The notes beneath the pieces are model-generated. The model made no database searches and had not been told where the DNA came from. It saw only the letters and a program-made list of their open reading frames with translations. Below, in pieces: positions 19,446-28,210 of a DNA stretch of 64,000 nt (its first letter is position 1; the number at the start of each line of letters is the position of its first letter). This DNA comes from Lacimicrobium alkaliphilum (lineage in GTDB: Bacteria; Pseudomonadota; Gammaproteobacteria; Enterobacterales; Alteromonadaceae): assembly GCF_001466725.1 (NCBI RefSeq), contig NZ_CP013650.1:1426001-1490000 (forward strand), given 5' to 3'. Made by a program: the position numbers and the translations under genes.

Positions 19446-20114
19446 ATGGCCATTGATACCAGCGGTGTAAAACTGGAAGACCGCCCCTTTGAGCAGGTAA
19501 AAGAGCAGGCGATAGATCAACTGATTATGAATTACAGCCATGGTATTTGGTCTGCCGAGGCCTTTGAAAGGCGTCTGGACGTGGCTACCGAGGCTAAAAC
19601 CCATCAGGAGCTGGTGGATTTGGTGGCCGATTTGTCACTACAACCCGATACTCAGTATCAGCAGCAGCGCGAGCGCAGTTTTTCTCCACGATACCAGGCG
19701 GGTGAAGATAAGCAGAATGAAAACATTATCAGCGTGCTGTCATCCAATCAGCATAGCGGGCAATGGCTGGTGCCTGCTGAGATCAGAGTGATCAATGTGC
19801 TGGGCTCTGTGGAGCTGGATTTCTCCGAAGCCATTTTTCAGCATCAGCATATTGTTATCCGGGTCAATAACTGGGTCGGCAGCCTGAGTATTTTAGTGCC
19901 TGAAGAGGTCAATGTGGTGTCCAATATGTTCAATATTATCGGCAGTGCAGAGAACCGCGCACCGTCAATGGGCGGGCGTCAGGCACCCAAAATCGTGATT
20001 GAAGGCTATTCGGTGCTGGGATCGCTGGAAGTCAGTCTTAAACGAACCATCAAGGAAAAGTTTGTTGCCTTTGCCAATCAGTTCCGGGACGTGTTTGGTA
20101 TGGGTAAGCAGTAG
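19446..20114 (+). CDS. DUF1707/LiaF-like domain protein
   Basis: A 222-residue protein without a signal peptide. Residues about 15-62 resemble the DUF1707 helical module (QLIMNYSHGIWSAEAFERRL, then a DLVADL end). The C-terminal half (about 110-205) has the beta-repeat pattern of the LiaF C-terminal domain: INVLGSVELDFSEAIF, NNWVGSLSILVPEEV and GYSVLGSLEVSL. LiaF-type domains are linked to cell-envelope stress sensing in Gram-positives; in gammaproteobacteria their role is not known. A strong ACAGGAG Shine-Dalgarno precedes the ATG. It is a single gene ended by the hairpin at 20134-20166. Confidence 0.72.
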   Translation: MAIDTSGVKLEDRPFEQVKEQAIDQLIMNYSHGIWSAEAFERRLDVATEAKTHQELVDLVADLSLQPDTQYQQQRERSFSPRYQAGEDKQNENIISVLSSNQHSGQWLVPAEIRVINVLGSVELDFSEAIFQHQHIVIRVNNWVGSLSILVPEEVNVVSNMFNIIGSAENRAPSMGGRQAPKIVIEGYSVLGSLEVSLKRTIKEKFVAFANQFRDVFGMGKQ

Positions 20115-20133
20115 GTTTAACGGGTATAGGAAC

Positions 20134-20166
20134 AAAAAATCCCGGCTTCCTGAGCCGGGATTTTTT
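20134..20166. terminator. Bidirectional Rho-independent terminator
   Basis: Stem AATCCCGGCT/AGCCGGGATT flanked by A6 and T6. It lies between the convergent LiaF-like and amylase-pullulanase genes and can serve both. Confidence 0.92.
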
Positions 20167-20167
20167 A

Positions 20168-20270
20168 TGTCCAGGGATGGACGGGCAGGTGAGTTGATCC
20201 TGCACAACCTGCACTTCCGCCATCCATGGCGGTCTTACTCAGAGAATGTCGGGAAGATTTTTTCGGCGAT
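20168..20270. repeat. Extragenic repeat related to the element at 10.77 kb
   Basis: GTCCAGGGATGGACGG follows the terminator directly, as at 10766. At 20245-20270 AATGTCGGGAAGATTTTTTC GGCGAT recurs, differing from 10791-10816 by one base. The middle (CATCCATGGCGG) also resembles the 51.9 kb element. Confidence 0.65.
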
Positions 20271-20287
20271 TCCGTGGTTCTCTTTGA

Positions 20288-23200
20288 CTATTCAGCCGGT
20301 GGGCAGCTATCGCTCCACTGATTATTTTCGTAACAGCCATTTTGATTGCGGAACAGATCACCTGTCTGCTCGTCACTTCCATCGGCATCGTTAAAGATGA
20401 GATTAGTGGAGCGCACGCCATCTGGCATCTGAAAAAAGTACCAGTCATCGCCGACATCTGTCATCGCTGTGCCCGGCCAGCCGGGCCCGTTCACGCCGGC
20501 ATTCCAGTAATACAGGTTAGGCGTAGACCAGTGGGCAGGCTTTTTAAACCAGAACGACAAACCGGGCAGGGTGCAGCTGTCACTCCAGCTATTGGCGCTG
20601 ATATCAAAGCAACCATCACCTTCGCGGTACAGGTCTCCGCTCTGCTGCCCCTGATTATTGTTATTAAAAATCAGGTTGGTCGCACTGACCCCGGCCGGAA
20701 ACTGGAAGCTGTACCAGTTATCACCCAACGCCTGCATGGGCACACCGGGCCAGTTCACTGCATCGGTAGCTGGCTGGGTATTCCAGTAATACAGACGGAT
20801 ATCGGCCCAGTCGGCGGGTTTTTGCACATAGACCGTCATGCCAGGTTCTGTTACCTCAATGGCGCTGGGGTTGCAGGGGTATTCACCCTGTGCGCCGTTC
20901 TGAGGGCTGACCAGCACTGCGGCTGTCAGAGGGGGCACGCTGTAGCTTTCACCCTCTATGACAATAGTTTTTACCTGCTCATCGGCGCCATTTAGCTGTG
21001 CCGGGTGTAACTGACTGCCTGAGGTGCCGGGTACGTTGACAGTGCGCACTTCATCATCGGCGTTAAACAGCACCAGCACACCGTCATACTGAGGATCCAG
21101 GTCGTTTCCGGCACAGATGCCGTCACTTAGGGTCATGGCAATGAGTCCGGGTTGCTGGCCGCTGCCGGTATTGTGATAACCCAGGCGCTGATTCACCTCA
21201 TCGGAACCGTCTAAGCGGAACAGCGGCGATGAGTAACGAATCTGTAACTGCTCCTGAAATACGGTCGCGGCCAGTTGGATATGCTGGGGCAGGGCGGCGG
21301 CATTAGCATTACTCAATACTGCAGCCTGGCCTTGCCAGCTTCCCTGATTGTCCTGAGCCGGTGGCAGGCCCACTGCCCAGTTATTGCTCTGCATGGAGAA
21401 ATCCACGGCATTAAACCAGTCTCCGGAGTTATAGGAGTTTCTGTCCATCGATTTACTGCGCAGCAGGTCGGTACCCATCTGATAGAAGGGTACGCCCTGG
21501 CCAAAGTTGATCAGCGCATTGCCAAGCAGATGGGCTCTGACCCGGTTGTCAATGCTGAAGTCGCCCGGCAGCTTGCCCTGGTTATTATCCCAGAAGCTTT
21601 CGTTATCATGTTTATCCACATAATTAACCGCTTCCTGTGGATCCAGGGTATACCCCGTACCGCTGTAGTTAACGCCGGTGTTACTGAGGCCGGTATTGTC
21701 TTCAAACTGATAGCCTTGCAGGTTACCGGCCATGCCAATACGGATACGGTCTGCCTGATCCAGTGGACTGCCGGCACCATTGGCAATACCGTTGGCAAAG
21801 GTACCGTTGCCGTTGACCCAGCCCTGGGCCGCGCCATTGCTGGTGTAATTACCACCACGGGCGGCAGAACGAAGGCGATCATTAAAGGTGGCAATCCCTG
21901 TACCGGCCATACCGAACTGAGAAGCCTGTGCAAAGCGCTGATTGCCGCTCACTTCACCAAAGTCCCAGCCTTCGCCGTACAGGTAAATGCGCTGGCCATC
22001 CACGCCGTGTTCGGCAAGGTTCAGGCTGGCAAGTTGCTGCTGTGCCTTGAGCATGGCTGATTTGGGAATATGGCCCATTAAATCGAAGCGGAAAGAATCG
22101 ATTTTATAGTGCACAGCCCAGTTCACCAGGGTATCCACCATCAGTTTTTCCATCATCTGATGTTCAGTGGCGGTGTTATCACAGCAGGTGCTGTTTTCCA
22201 CTACGCCGCTGACCGGATTCAGGCGCTGGTAATAACCGGGCACCACTTTATCCAGCACCGAGTTATCCCATAAGCCGGAGGCAGAAGTATGGTTATAGAC
22301 CACATCCATCACCACATTCAGGCCGATATCGGCCAGCGCTTTGACCATAGCGCGCAGCTCCAGCACTTTGATGGTGCCGTTGGCATCGGTGGCGTAGGTG
22401 CCCTCAGGCGCATTGAAGTGGAAGGGGTCGTAGCCCCAGTTAAAGCCGTCTTTGCTCTGTACACTATTTTCGGCGCTGGTAATGGCCTGAATCTCAGCGG
22501 TGGTGGGATCGGCGTCTTTAAGCTCTGTCAGTACCTCATAGATAGCCATATCGCCATATTGCTGACAGCGGCTTTGCACGACGTCTGCATCAGATACCGC
22601 GCACAGGGCTGAGAAGGGCGAGTCCAGATCGATACGCTCGGCCGGATTTTCATTCACCGAAGAGATATCGAAAATCGGCAACAGGTGGAAGTGTGTCAGT
22701 CCGGCCTGTTGCAGGTTTTTCAGATGAGTCATACCCGCAGAAAGGTTCGCGCCATTTTCGCCATTGTGGGTAAAAGCCATATAGGTGCCGCGATGGGCTT
22801 CTGGCACGCTGGTATCGTTAATACTGAAATCCCGCACATGGCCTTCATACAGACTGATGTCTTTGAACTCGGGCAGGGATTTTTGCAGCGCATCCCAGCC
22901 AGCGGGTTTAAGGCTGGCATCAGAGGCCAGGTCGATAATCTGCGCAAAACCGCCATTGGCACTGAGATTCAGGGCATAAGGGTCGGTCACGCTGTAAGAC
23001 TCGACCTGGTCGGTCAGCGGATGGTAGACGCTTAGCTGATAACGGTAATAGGTTTTATCCCAGCTGCTATCGCCAACAAAGCGGTAGACGCCGTTTTCGA
23101 TGCTGTCGGCCTGATGAGTACTAAGCAGATTACCCTGCGCATCATAGCGCAGCAACTGGGCGGATTGTGCCGTGGGTGCCCAGAGTTTCAGCACTGGCAG

Positions 23201-26200
23201 ATCGTTTTCATAACGCACGCCCAACCAGGTATCGGTGGCATACAGTGCATCAATGACCCTTGCGGCTTGTACCTGGGTGGCTTCGAGCAGGTTGCCGCTG
23301 CTATCCAGCGCCGCCGCTACTAACTGACCTTTTAGGGCCGTGCTGGCCTGCGTTGTATCTGCCTCTATGGCATAGGCCGGCCAACTGGCCAGATGCGGAT
23401 TCTGTTCTGTCAGTTCTGCACTGAGACTGCCGGCCGACTGCATGGTCAGATAGCCATCGGCGCCACTGAGCTGGCCCTGTTCGATTTGGATCTGGGCATC
23501 CATGGAATAGTACAGTCGCCACTGGGCTGCGCGGTTATCGGCTACCTGCCAGGCCAGCGTACCGAGATCCAGCCAATGGGCACGGCGCTCTTTAATGCTG
23601 ACATCAATGGCATCGGGTGTAATACAGCTGTTGCGCCAGAAATCGCCAAACTCGCCATAACAGCCGCTGGCATCGCGATATAGATCGCCGGTCTGGTTAC
23701 CAGCATTGTCGTTAAAGATCAGGTTGGCCGAATTCACTCCCTGCGGGAATTCAAAGCGGTACCAGCCATCGCCAATGGCCTGCATGGCAATACCCGGCCA
23801 GCCCGGTGCCCCTTCGGCATTCCAGTAATACAGGTGAATCTCATCACCCCAGCCATCCGGGGCCTTAAACAGCACCTCCATACCGGGCTCAGGCACAGTG
23901 CAGCTGTCCTGCCAGCCGTTTTCAAAATCGAAACAGCCGTCAGCTTCACGGAAAAGATCCGCGCTCTGATTGCCGGCGCCGTCATTAAAAATCAGATTAG
24001 AATAGTTAACCCCATCAGGGAACTGATAGCTGTACCAGTTATTGCCCCGTTCGGTCATGGCCTCGCCGGGCCAGCCCACATTGGCGGCATCCACCGGGCC
24101 GGGCTCCCAGAAATAGGCATTGGCATTGGGCCAGTCCTGTGGCTTGTTAAAATAAACGGTAAAGCCGGGGACAGGGCAGGAGTCTGTCCAGCTGTCATTT
24201 TCGATATCGTAACAGCCGTCGCCCTGACGGTAGAGATCGGCGGTCTGGTTGCCGGTGAGATCATTGATGATCATGTTAGCAGCACTGACGCCGTCAGGAA
24301 ACTGATAGCTGTACCAGTCATTACCCAGCGATGTCATTTCAATACCGGGCCATTGAGGGGCACCGCTGGCGGCCCAGTAATAGAGGTTTGGTACATTCCA
24401 GCTCAGAGGCCGGCGCACATAGACCGTCATGCCCGGCTCAGGGTCAATGACGATTTCACAGCTATCCTGCCAGTTGCTATCGATATAGCAACCGTCTCCT
24501 TCGCGGAACAAATCGGCAGTCTGATTGGCGCCACCATCGTTAAAAATCAGGTTGGCGCTTTGCACATTGTCAGGCATCTGATAACGGTACCAGTCGCCGC
24601 CTTCATGTTGCATGGCCACACCAGGCCACTGTACCTCGTTGCCGGTTCCGGCATTCCAGTAGTAGAGGTTAACACTGTCTGTCCAGCCCTCAGGCTTTTT
24701 AAAGGTCAGAGTGATCCCCGGCAGTGTGCGCTTCTTCACGGTGATTTCGGTGCTGTTGGCGTTTTTACCAAAGTTGTCAACGGTGGCGCGGAAGGTCAGT
24801 TGAGTATCATTTTCCAGCTCACTGACATCATAAAAGACTTTATAACCGGCGGTGGCATCGGTGCCGATATCCACAAACTCGCCGCCATCAATGCTCAGGG
24901 CAAAATGCACCTGATGTACATCACCCAGCTCGCTGGCGTCTTCTAATACGGCGCCGACTTCCACCAGCCCGGAAACGCTTTGCTCAGGTTGTAAGCTGCT
25001 AAAGGTGATTTGTGGAACCGTTTTAGGGATTTTTACCCTGTCAGAGCCCAGCAGCACGCGCGTAGAGAAAGGAGGGAGTTCCATCTCAATACGCCCGTCT
25101 TTTGCGCGCTGAACACCGCTCTGGCGGGGAAACATAACCCTGTAAACCCGTGCCATGGCAGCAACATCGACGTTCTGAGTCTCATCACTGGTGTTCACCA
25201 GCACCAGTGCCTGGCGTTGTGTTTGCGGGTCGAATCTGGAAAGTGCCAGTACGCCGGGGCTGTTTTCACTTTGCAACACACTCTGGTGACCGACACGCAG
25301 GGGGCGTATGCTTCTGTAGGCACCGGCCAGCTGGCGAATATGCTGATACAAAGGGTGGCTGGTATCGAAATTATCATCGGCTGTGCTGGCATCTGAGCCA
25401 AGCAGGTTGTTGTCGTTATAACCCGGTACCTGAGAAGGGAACATATCTTCACGGGCATGGTCATCGCCGCCATCACCGGTAAATCCCTGCTCGTCACCGT
25501 AATACACCACAGGTATACCACGGGAGAAAAACATCAGCGATTGCGCCAGTTTGGCGCGGGCCAGCTTTTCGTCCTCAGAAATGGGCAGATTATTGATAAA
25601 ATGTCCGATACGGCCCACATCATGGTTACTGACAAAATTCATCAGATGGTTGGTATTGGTTTTGCCATCTTTGTAGAGATCGTCCTGAGAAAACACCCAG
25701 GCCAGCCGATCTGTCCCCTGGTAATCAGTGACGGCGTCCTTAATGGCGTAATACAGACCAAAATCCAGTACTGAGGTGAATTGTGCATCACGGGTAAAGC
25801 GGGCCAGATTGGCTGGCAGGCCGTCAAAGTTCTCGCCGAAGATAAAAAAGTCACGAATCCCTTCTGCCTCAGCATGGGCTTCAATAGCCGGGATCCATTG
25901 TTGCCAGAGTTCAATATCCACATGCTTGATGGTGTCGACCCTGAAACCATTAATTTTAAGGTCGCTGATCCAACCCTTAAAGATGTCGATCATGCCCTGA
26001 ACCACCTGAGGATCGCGGGTATTCAGATCATCCAGCCCAAAAAAATCGCCATATACTGAAGACTCACCGCTGAAGGTGCTGTCGCCCTGATTGTTGTAGT
26101 ATTCAGGATTATTCAGCCAGGCTGGTGATTTAGCCTGCTCAAGCCCCTGTGGAATAAAGGGGCTGTAGGGATTTTCGGCTTTCTCTTCAAGGCTGATATA

Positions 26201-26755
26201 GGGGCAACTGCTGAGCCCGTCGAGCAGCGTACCATCGGGGTTATGGCACTGCTGATAGCGGATCACATCGCCGGTGTGGTTGATCACCACATCCAGAAAT
26301 ACTTTGATGCGCATCTTGCGCGCTTGTTGGACAAACTCTGCCAGTTCTTCGTTGGTACCCCAGTGGGGATCGACCTGAGTGTAATCCACGGCCCAGTAGC
26401 CATGGTAGGCGGCAGAGTTGCCGGAAACGGGAATATTCTTAAATGGCGGGCTTATCCAGATAGCAGTGATACCCATTTCACGCAGGTAGGGCAATTTTGC
26501 GCTTAAACCGGCCAGATCGCCGCCATGGTAGTAGCGCTCATCGGTGGGGTCGAAGCCGGTGCTCTGACGATCACCGGATAATCCGCCCATATCATTGTTG
26601 GTATCGGCGTTATAGAAGCGGTCCGTCAGTGCAAAATAGAACACTTCATCTTCAATGCCGGCAGCAGTAGCTGGCATTGCCAGCATCATCGCCAGGCTTG
26701 CCCAGGCAAGACCCGTCCAATGTAAACCGAACGCCCGTAACCATCTGGATAACAT
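20288..26755 (-). CDS. Secreted bifunctional alpha-amylase/pullulanase with six starch-binding repeats
   Basis: A 2155-residue secreted enzyme. Signal peptide about 1-32 (ends PATAAG). Residues about 35-580 are a GH13 amylase: DVVINHTGD, GFRVDTIKHVD (nucleophile D), IFGENFDG (acid/base E) and FVSNHDVGR. Four tandem repeats follow (starting about 679, 774, 862 and 957), each about 90 residues with LYYWN, WPG, W-Y and NLIFND blocks and a DGC...W-DSC pair of cysteines, resembling CBM25/26-type starch-binding modules. Residues about 1048-1960 are a GH13 pullulanase (NWGYDPFHFNAPEGTY, MDVVYNHTS, FRFDLMGHIP, YLYGEGWDFG, VDKHDNESFW). Two more repeats close the protein (about 1971 and 2063). Together the domains should cut alpha-1,4 and alpha-1,6 links of starch or glycogen outside the cell. 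Confidence 0.92.
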   Translation of the reverse strand: MLSRWLRAFGLHWTGLAWASLAMMLAMPATAAGIEDEVFYFALTDRFYNADTNNDMGGLSGDRQSTGFDPTDERYYHGGDLAGLSAKLPYLREMGITAIWISPPFKNIPVSGNSAAYHGYWAVDYTQVDPHWGTNEELAEFVQQARKMRIKVFLDVVINHTGDVIRYQQCHNPDGTLLDGLSSCPYISLEEKAENPYSPFIPQGLEQAKSPAWLNNPEYYNNQGDSTFSGESSVYGDFFGLDDLNTRDPQVVQGMIDIFKGWISDLKINGFRVDTIKHVDIELWQQWIPAIEAHAEAEGIRDFFIFGENFDGLPANLARFTRDAQFTSVLDFGLYYAIKDAVTDYQGTDRLAWVFSQDDLYKDGKTNTNHLMNFVSNHDVGRIGHFINNLPISEDEKLARAKLAQSLMFFSRGIPVVYYGDEQGFTGDGGDDHAREDMFPSQVPGYNDNNLLGSDASTADDNFDTSHPLYQHIRQLAGAYRSIRPLRVGHQSVLQSENSPGVLALSRFDPQTQRQALVLVNTSDETQNVDVAAMARVYRVMFPRQSGVQRAKDGRIEMELPPFSTRVLLGSDRVKIPKTVPQITFSSLQPEQSVSGLVEVGAVLEDASELGDVHQVHFALSIDGGEFVDIGTDATAGYKVFYDVSELENDTQLTFRATVDNFGKNANSTEITVKKRTLPGITLTFKKPEGWTDSVNLYYWNAGTGNEVQWPGVAMQHEGGDWYRYQMPDNVQSANLIFNDGGANQTADLFREGDGCYIDSNWQDSCEIVIDPEPGMTVYVRRPLSWNVPNLYYWAASGAPQWPGIEMTSLGNDWYSYQFPDGVSAANMIINDLTGNQTADLYRQGDGCYDIENDSWTDSCPVPGFTVYFNKPQDWPNANAYFWEPGPVDAANVGWPGEAMTERGNNWYSYQFPDGVNYSNLIFNDGAGNQSADLFREADGCFDFENGWQDSCTVPEPGMEVLFKAPDGWGDEIHLYYWNAEGAPGWPGIAMQAIGDGWYRFEFPQGVNSANLIFNDNAGNQTGDLYRDASGCYGEFGDFWRNSCITPDAIDVSIKERRAHWLDLGTLAWQVADNRAAQWRLYYSMDAQIQIEQGQLSGADGYLTMQSAGSLSAELTEQNPHLASWPAYAIEADTTQASTALKGQLVAAALDSSGNLLEATQVQAARVIDALYATDTWLGVRYENDLPVLKLWAPTAQSAQLLRYDAQGNLLSTHQADSIENGVYRFVGDSSWDKTYYRYQLSVYHPLTDQVESYSVTDPYALNLSANGGFAQIIDLASDASLKPAGWDALQKSLPEFKDISLYEGHVRDFSINDTSVPEAHRGTYMAFTHNGENGANLSAGMTHLKNLQQAGLTHFHLLPIFDISSVNENPAERIDLDSPFSALCAVSDADVVQSRCQQYGDMAIYEVLTELKDADPTTAEIQAITSAENSVQSKDGFNWGYDPFHFNAPEGTYATDANGTIKVLELRAMVKALADIGLNVVMDVVYNHTSASGLWDNSVLDKVVPGYYQRLNPVSGVVENSTCCDNTATEHQMMEKLMVDTLVNWAVHYKIDSFRFDLMGHIPKSAMLKAQQQLASLNLAEHGVDGQRIYLYGEGWDFGEVSGNQRFAQASQFGMAGTGIATFNDRLRSAARGGNYTSNGAAQGWVNGNGTFANGIANGAGSPLDQADRIRIGMAGNLQGYQFEDNTGLSNTGVNYSGTGYTLDPQEAVNYVDKHDNESFWDNNQGKLPGDFSIDNRVRAHLLGNALINFGQGVPFYQMGTDLLRSKSMDRNSYNSGDWFNAVDFSMQSNNWAVGLPPAQDNQGSWQGQAAVLSNANAAALPQHIQLAATVFQEQLQIRYSSPLFRLDGSDEVNQRLGYHNTGSGQQPGLIAMTLSDGICAGNDLDPQYDGVLVLFNADDEVRTVNVPGTSGSQLHPAQLNGADEQVKTIVIEGESYSVPPLTAAVLVSPQNGAQGEYPCNPSAIEVTEPGMTVYVQKPADWADIRLYYWNTQPATDAVNWPGVPMQALGDNWYSFQFPAGVSATNLIFNNNNQGQQSGDLYREGDGCFDISANSWSDSCTLPGLSFWFKKPAHWSTPNLYYWNAGVNGPGWPGTAMTDVGDDWYFFQMPDGVRSTNLIFNDADGSDEQTGDLFRNQNGCYENNQWSDSCPPAE

Positions 26756-27143
26756 AATTTGCCCCTTTATCGCTTCCCTCAGGAAGCCGTTTTTGTGAAT
26801 TCGAACATTTACAGCAGCGTAAAATCACAGACGGCACAAAGCCCTGCTTTTTCCGCCAGGCTTTAACATTCTATTTACCAAATGCTGAATCTAACAAGGA
26901 CTCCGGACTGTGCTAAAAAATCGAAAATGCACAGATAAAGTTCGATAAGTAATTTAAAAACAATGCGTTATGATTATTTTTCTGGATTTTTCTTTGCTAA
27001 TGAATACGTTTGCAAAGAATTCGGTTAACAGAAGGTTAATGCTTTAAGTGCAAAATTATTGATTCCGACAAGTGAATTGCCTGGTTGAATTATTCTGAGT
27101 TCGTTATGCTTCGCAGCATGTTATGGTTTGAAAAAGTCCTCTT
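26756..27143. other. Divergent intergenic region between the amylase-pullulanase and UPF0114 genes
   Basis: About 388 bp, AT-rich in the middle, with no gene. It must hold the promoters of both flanking genes. It includes a LacI-type operator-like site at 27001-27014, listed separately. Confidence 0.6.
27001..27014. promoter_or_regulatory. Putative LacI-family operator
   Basis: TGAATACGTTTGCA is an imperfect palindrome around a central CG (TGxAxACGTxTxCA), the general form of LacI/GalR/MalR-family operators. It is also framed by TTCTTTGC and GCAAAGAA. It lies about 245 bp upstream of the starch-degrading enzyme gene and 130 bp before the UPF0114 gene. A maltose- or starch-responsive regulator is a reasonable guess; no such regulator gene is in the window. 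Confidence 0.35.
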
Positions 27144-27707
27144 ATGTCTGATCCTGCTGAATCACCAAAAACACCACAATCCGGTAAATGGGAACAGGGC
27201 CTTGAAGGTCTTCTGTGGAATTCCCGTTATCTGGTGATGCTGGCGGTATTGCCCAGTATACTCGGCGCCATGGTGCTGTTTGTAATAGGTACAATGGATA
27301 TAGTCAGAGTGCTGTGGCAGACAGTGCAGTATTACACCGTAGGTGGTGTCACGGATATTCACGATACTGTAGTGACGGATATTATTATCGCTATTGATAT
27401 CTACCTGATTGCCATTGTGCTGATGATCTTTGGTCTGGGGGTATACCGCTTGTTTGTGTCGCAGATTGAGGCCTCAGAAAGTGAAGGCCCGTCGCACCCC
27501 TTTAATGTGAAATCCTTCGATCAGCTCAAAGATAAGATTGTCAGAGTGGTGATACTTGCGGTGATCATCGAGTTCTTCAGAGCCGTTGTTGATATCCATT
27601 TCAGTACGCCTCTGGATGCTATCTATCTGGCCCTGTCGGCCCTGGCACTGGCTGCGTCCCTGTACCTGATGAGCCTGGCCTATAAAGCCAGTAACGGTAA
27701 GGAGTGA
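27144..27707 (+). CDS. YqhA family (UPF0114) membrane protein
   Basis: A 187-residue inner-membrane protein with about four hydrophobic segments (near 33-55, 83-108, 132-150 and 158-180). The conserved loop LFVSQIEASE, followed by a KSFDQLKDKIVRVV block, is typical of UPF0114/YqhA. No enzymatic motif is present and the function of the family is unknown. The stop at 27707 abuts the stop of the convergent glutaredoxin-like gene, leaving no space for a separate terminator. Confidence 0.85.
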   Translation: MSDPAESPKTPQSGKWEQGLEGLLWNSRYLVMLAVLPSILGAMVLFVIGTMDIVRVLWQTVQYYTVGGVTDIHDTVVTDIIIAIDIYLIAIVLMIFGLGVYRLFVSQIEASESEGPSHPFNVKSFDQLKDKIVRVVILAVIIEFFRAVVDIHFSTPLDAIYLALSALALAASLYLMSLAYKASNGKE

Positions 27708-28109
27708 TTAAGCGACTGAACCGGGTTCAAAGCGCTGTTGCAACCAGGCTTTTATCTGCTCTGACTCATACAGCCATAGTGCCTGGCCGTTTTCCTGATC
27801 GATTTTCAGACAGGGCACTTTGATTTTGCCGCCTTGTTGTTGCAGTTCTTTTCTATAAATCGGATTCTTCAGTGCATCGCGCTTTTCTACCGGCAATCCC
27901 AGCCGCGCCATTTCCTTGCGCACTTTAATGCAGAAGGGGCAGGCCCGGTATTGATACAGGGCCAGTTTGGTTGCAGCCTGCTCTGCCGCTCGTTGCTCTT
28001 CTTCTGAGCGGGCAATCGCTTTAGGTGTGGTCAGTTTTTCACTGAGTAACATAAAAGGCGTGAGGATCAATCTGACAGCGCGGAAAAAATAACGGACAAT
28101 AATACGCAT
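27708..28109 (-). CDS. Glutaredoxin-like protein with N-terminal membrane-associated helix
   Basis: From the ATG at 28109 the product has 133 residues. The frame is open further upstream to 28193, but those extra residues do not look like protein of this family. Residues 1-24 (MRIIVRYFFRAVRLILTPFM) are basic and hydrophobic, probably a membrane anchor. A charged linker leads to a thioredoxin-fold domain with the redox motif CPFC (57-60) and the cis-proline block KVPCLKI. This resembles the GST-N/glutaredoxin proteins common in marine gammaproteobacteria. Likely a thiol-disulfide or glutathione-linked redox protein; the substrate is unknown. Confidence 0.8.
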   Translation of the reverse strand: MRIIVRYFFRAVRLILTPFMLLSEKLTTPKAIARSEEEQRAAEQAATKLALYQYRACPFCIKVRKEMARLGLPVEKRDALKNPIYRKELQQQGGKIKVPCLKIDQENGQALWLYESEQIKAWLQQRFEPGSVA

Positions 28110-28210
28110 AGGGCCTGTTGGGTAACTGATAACAAAGGCCGCGATATTAGCATTTTTTCCGTCAGGCATAAAAGCACGCCACCGACAGAGCACAGAATAA
28201 AAGAGGCAAT

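Noticed and set aside
23834..24946. Long plus-strand open frames inside the amylase-pullulanase gene
   Set aside because: They are antisense to the repeat region and owe their length to the codon bias of that gene; no start signals or family similarity.
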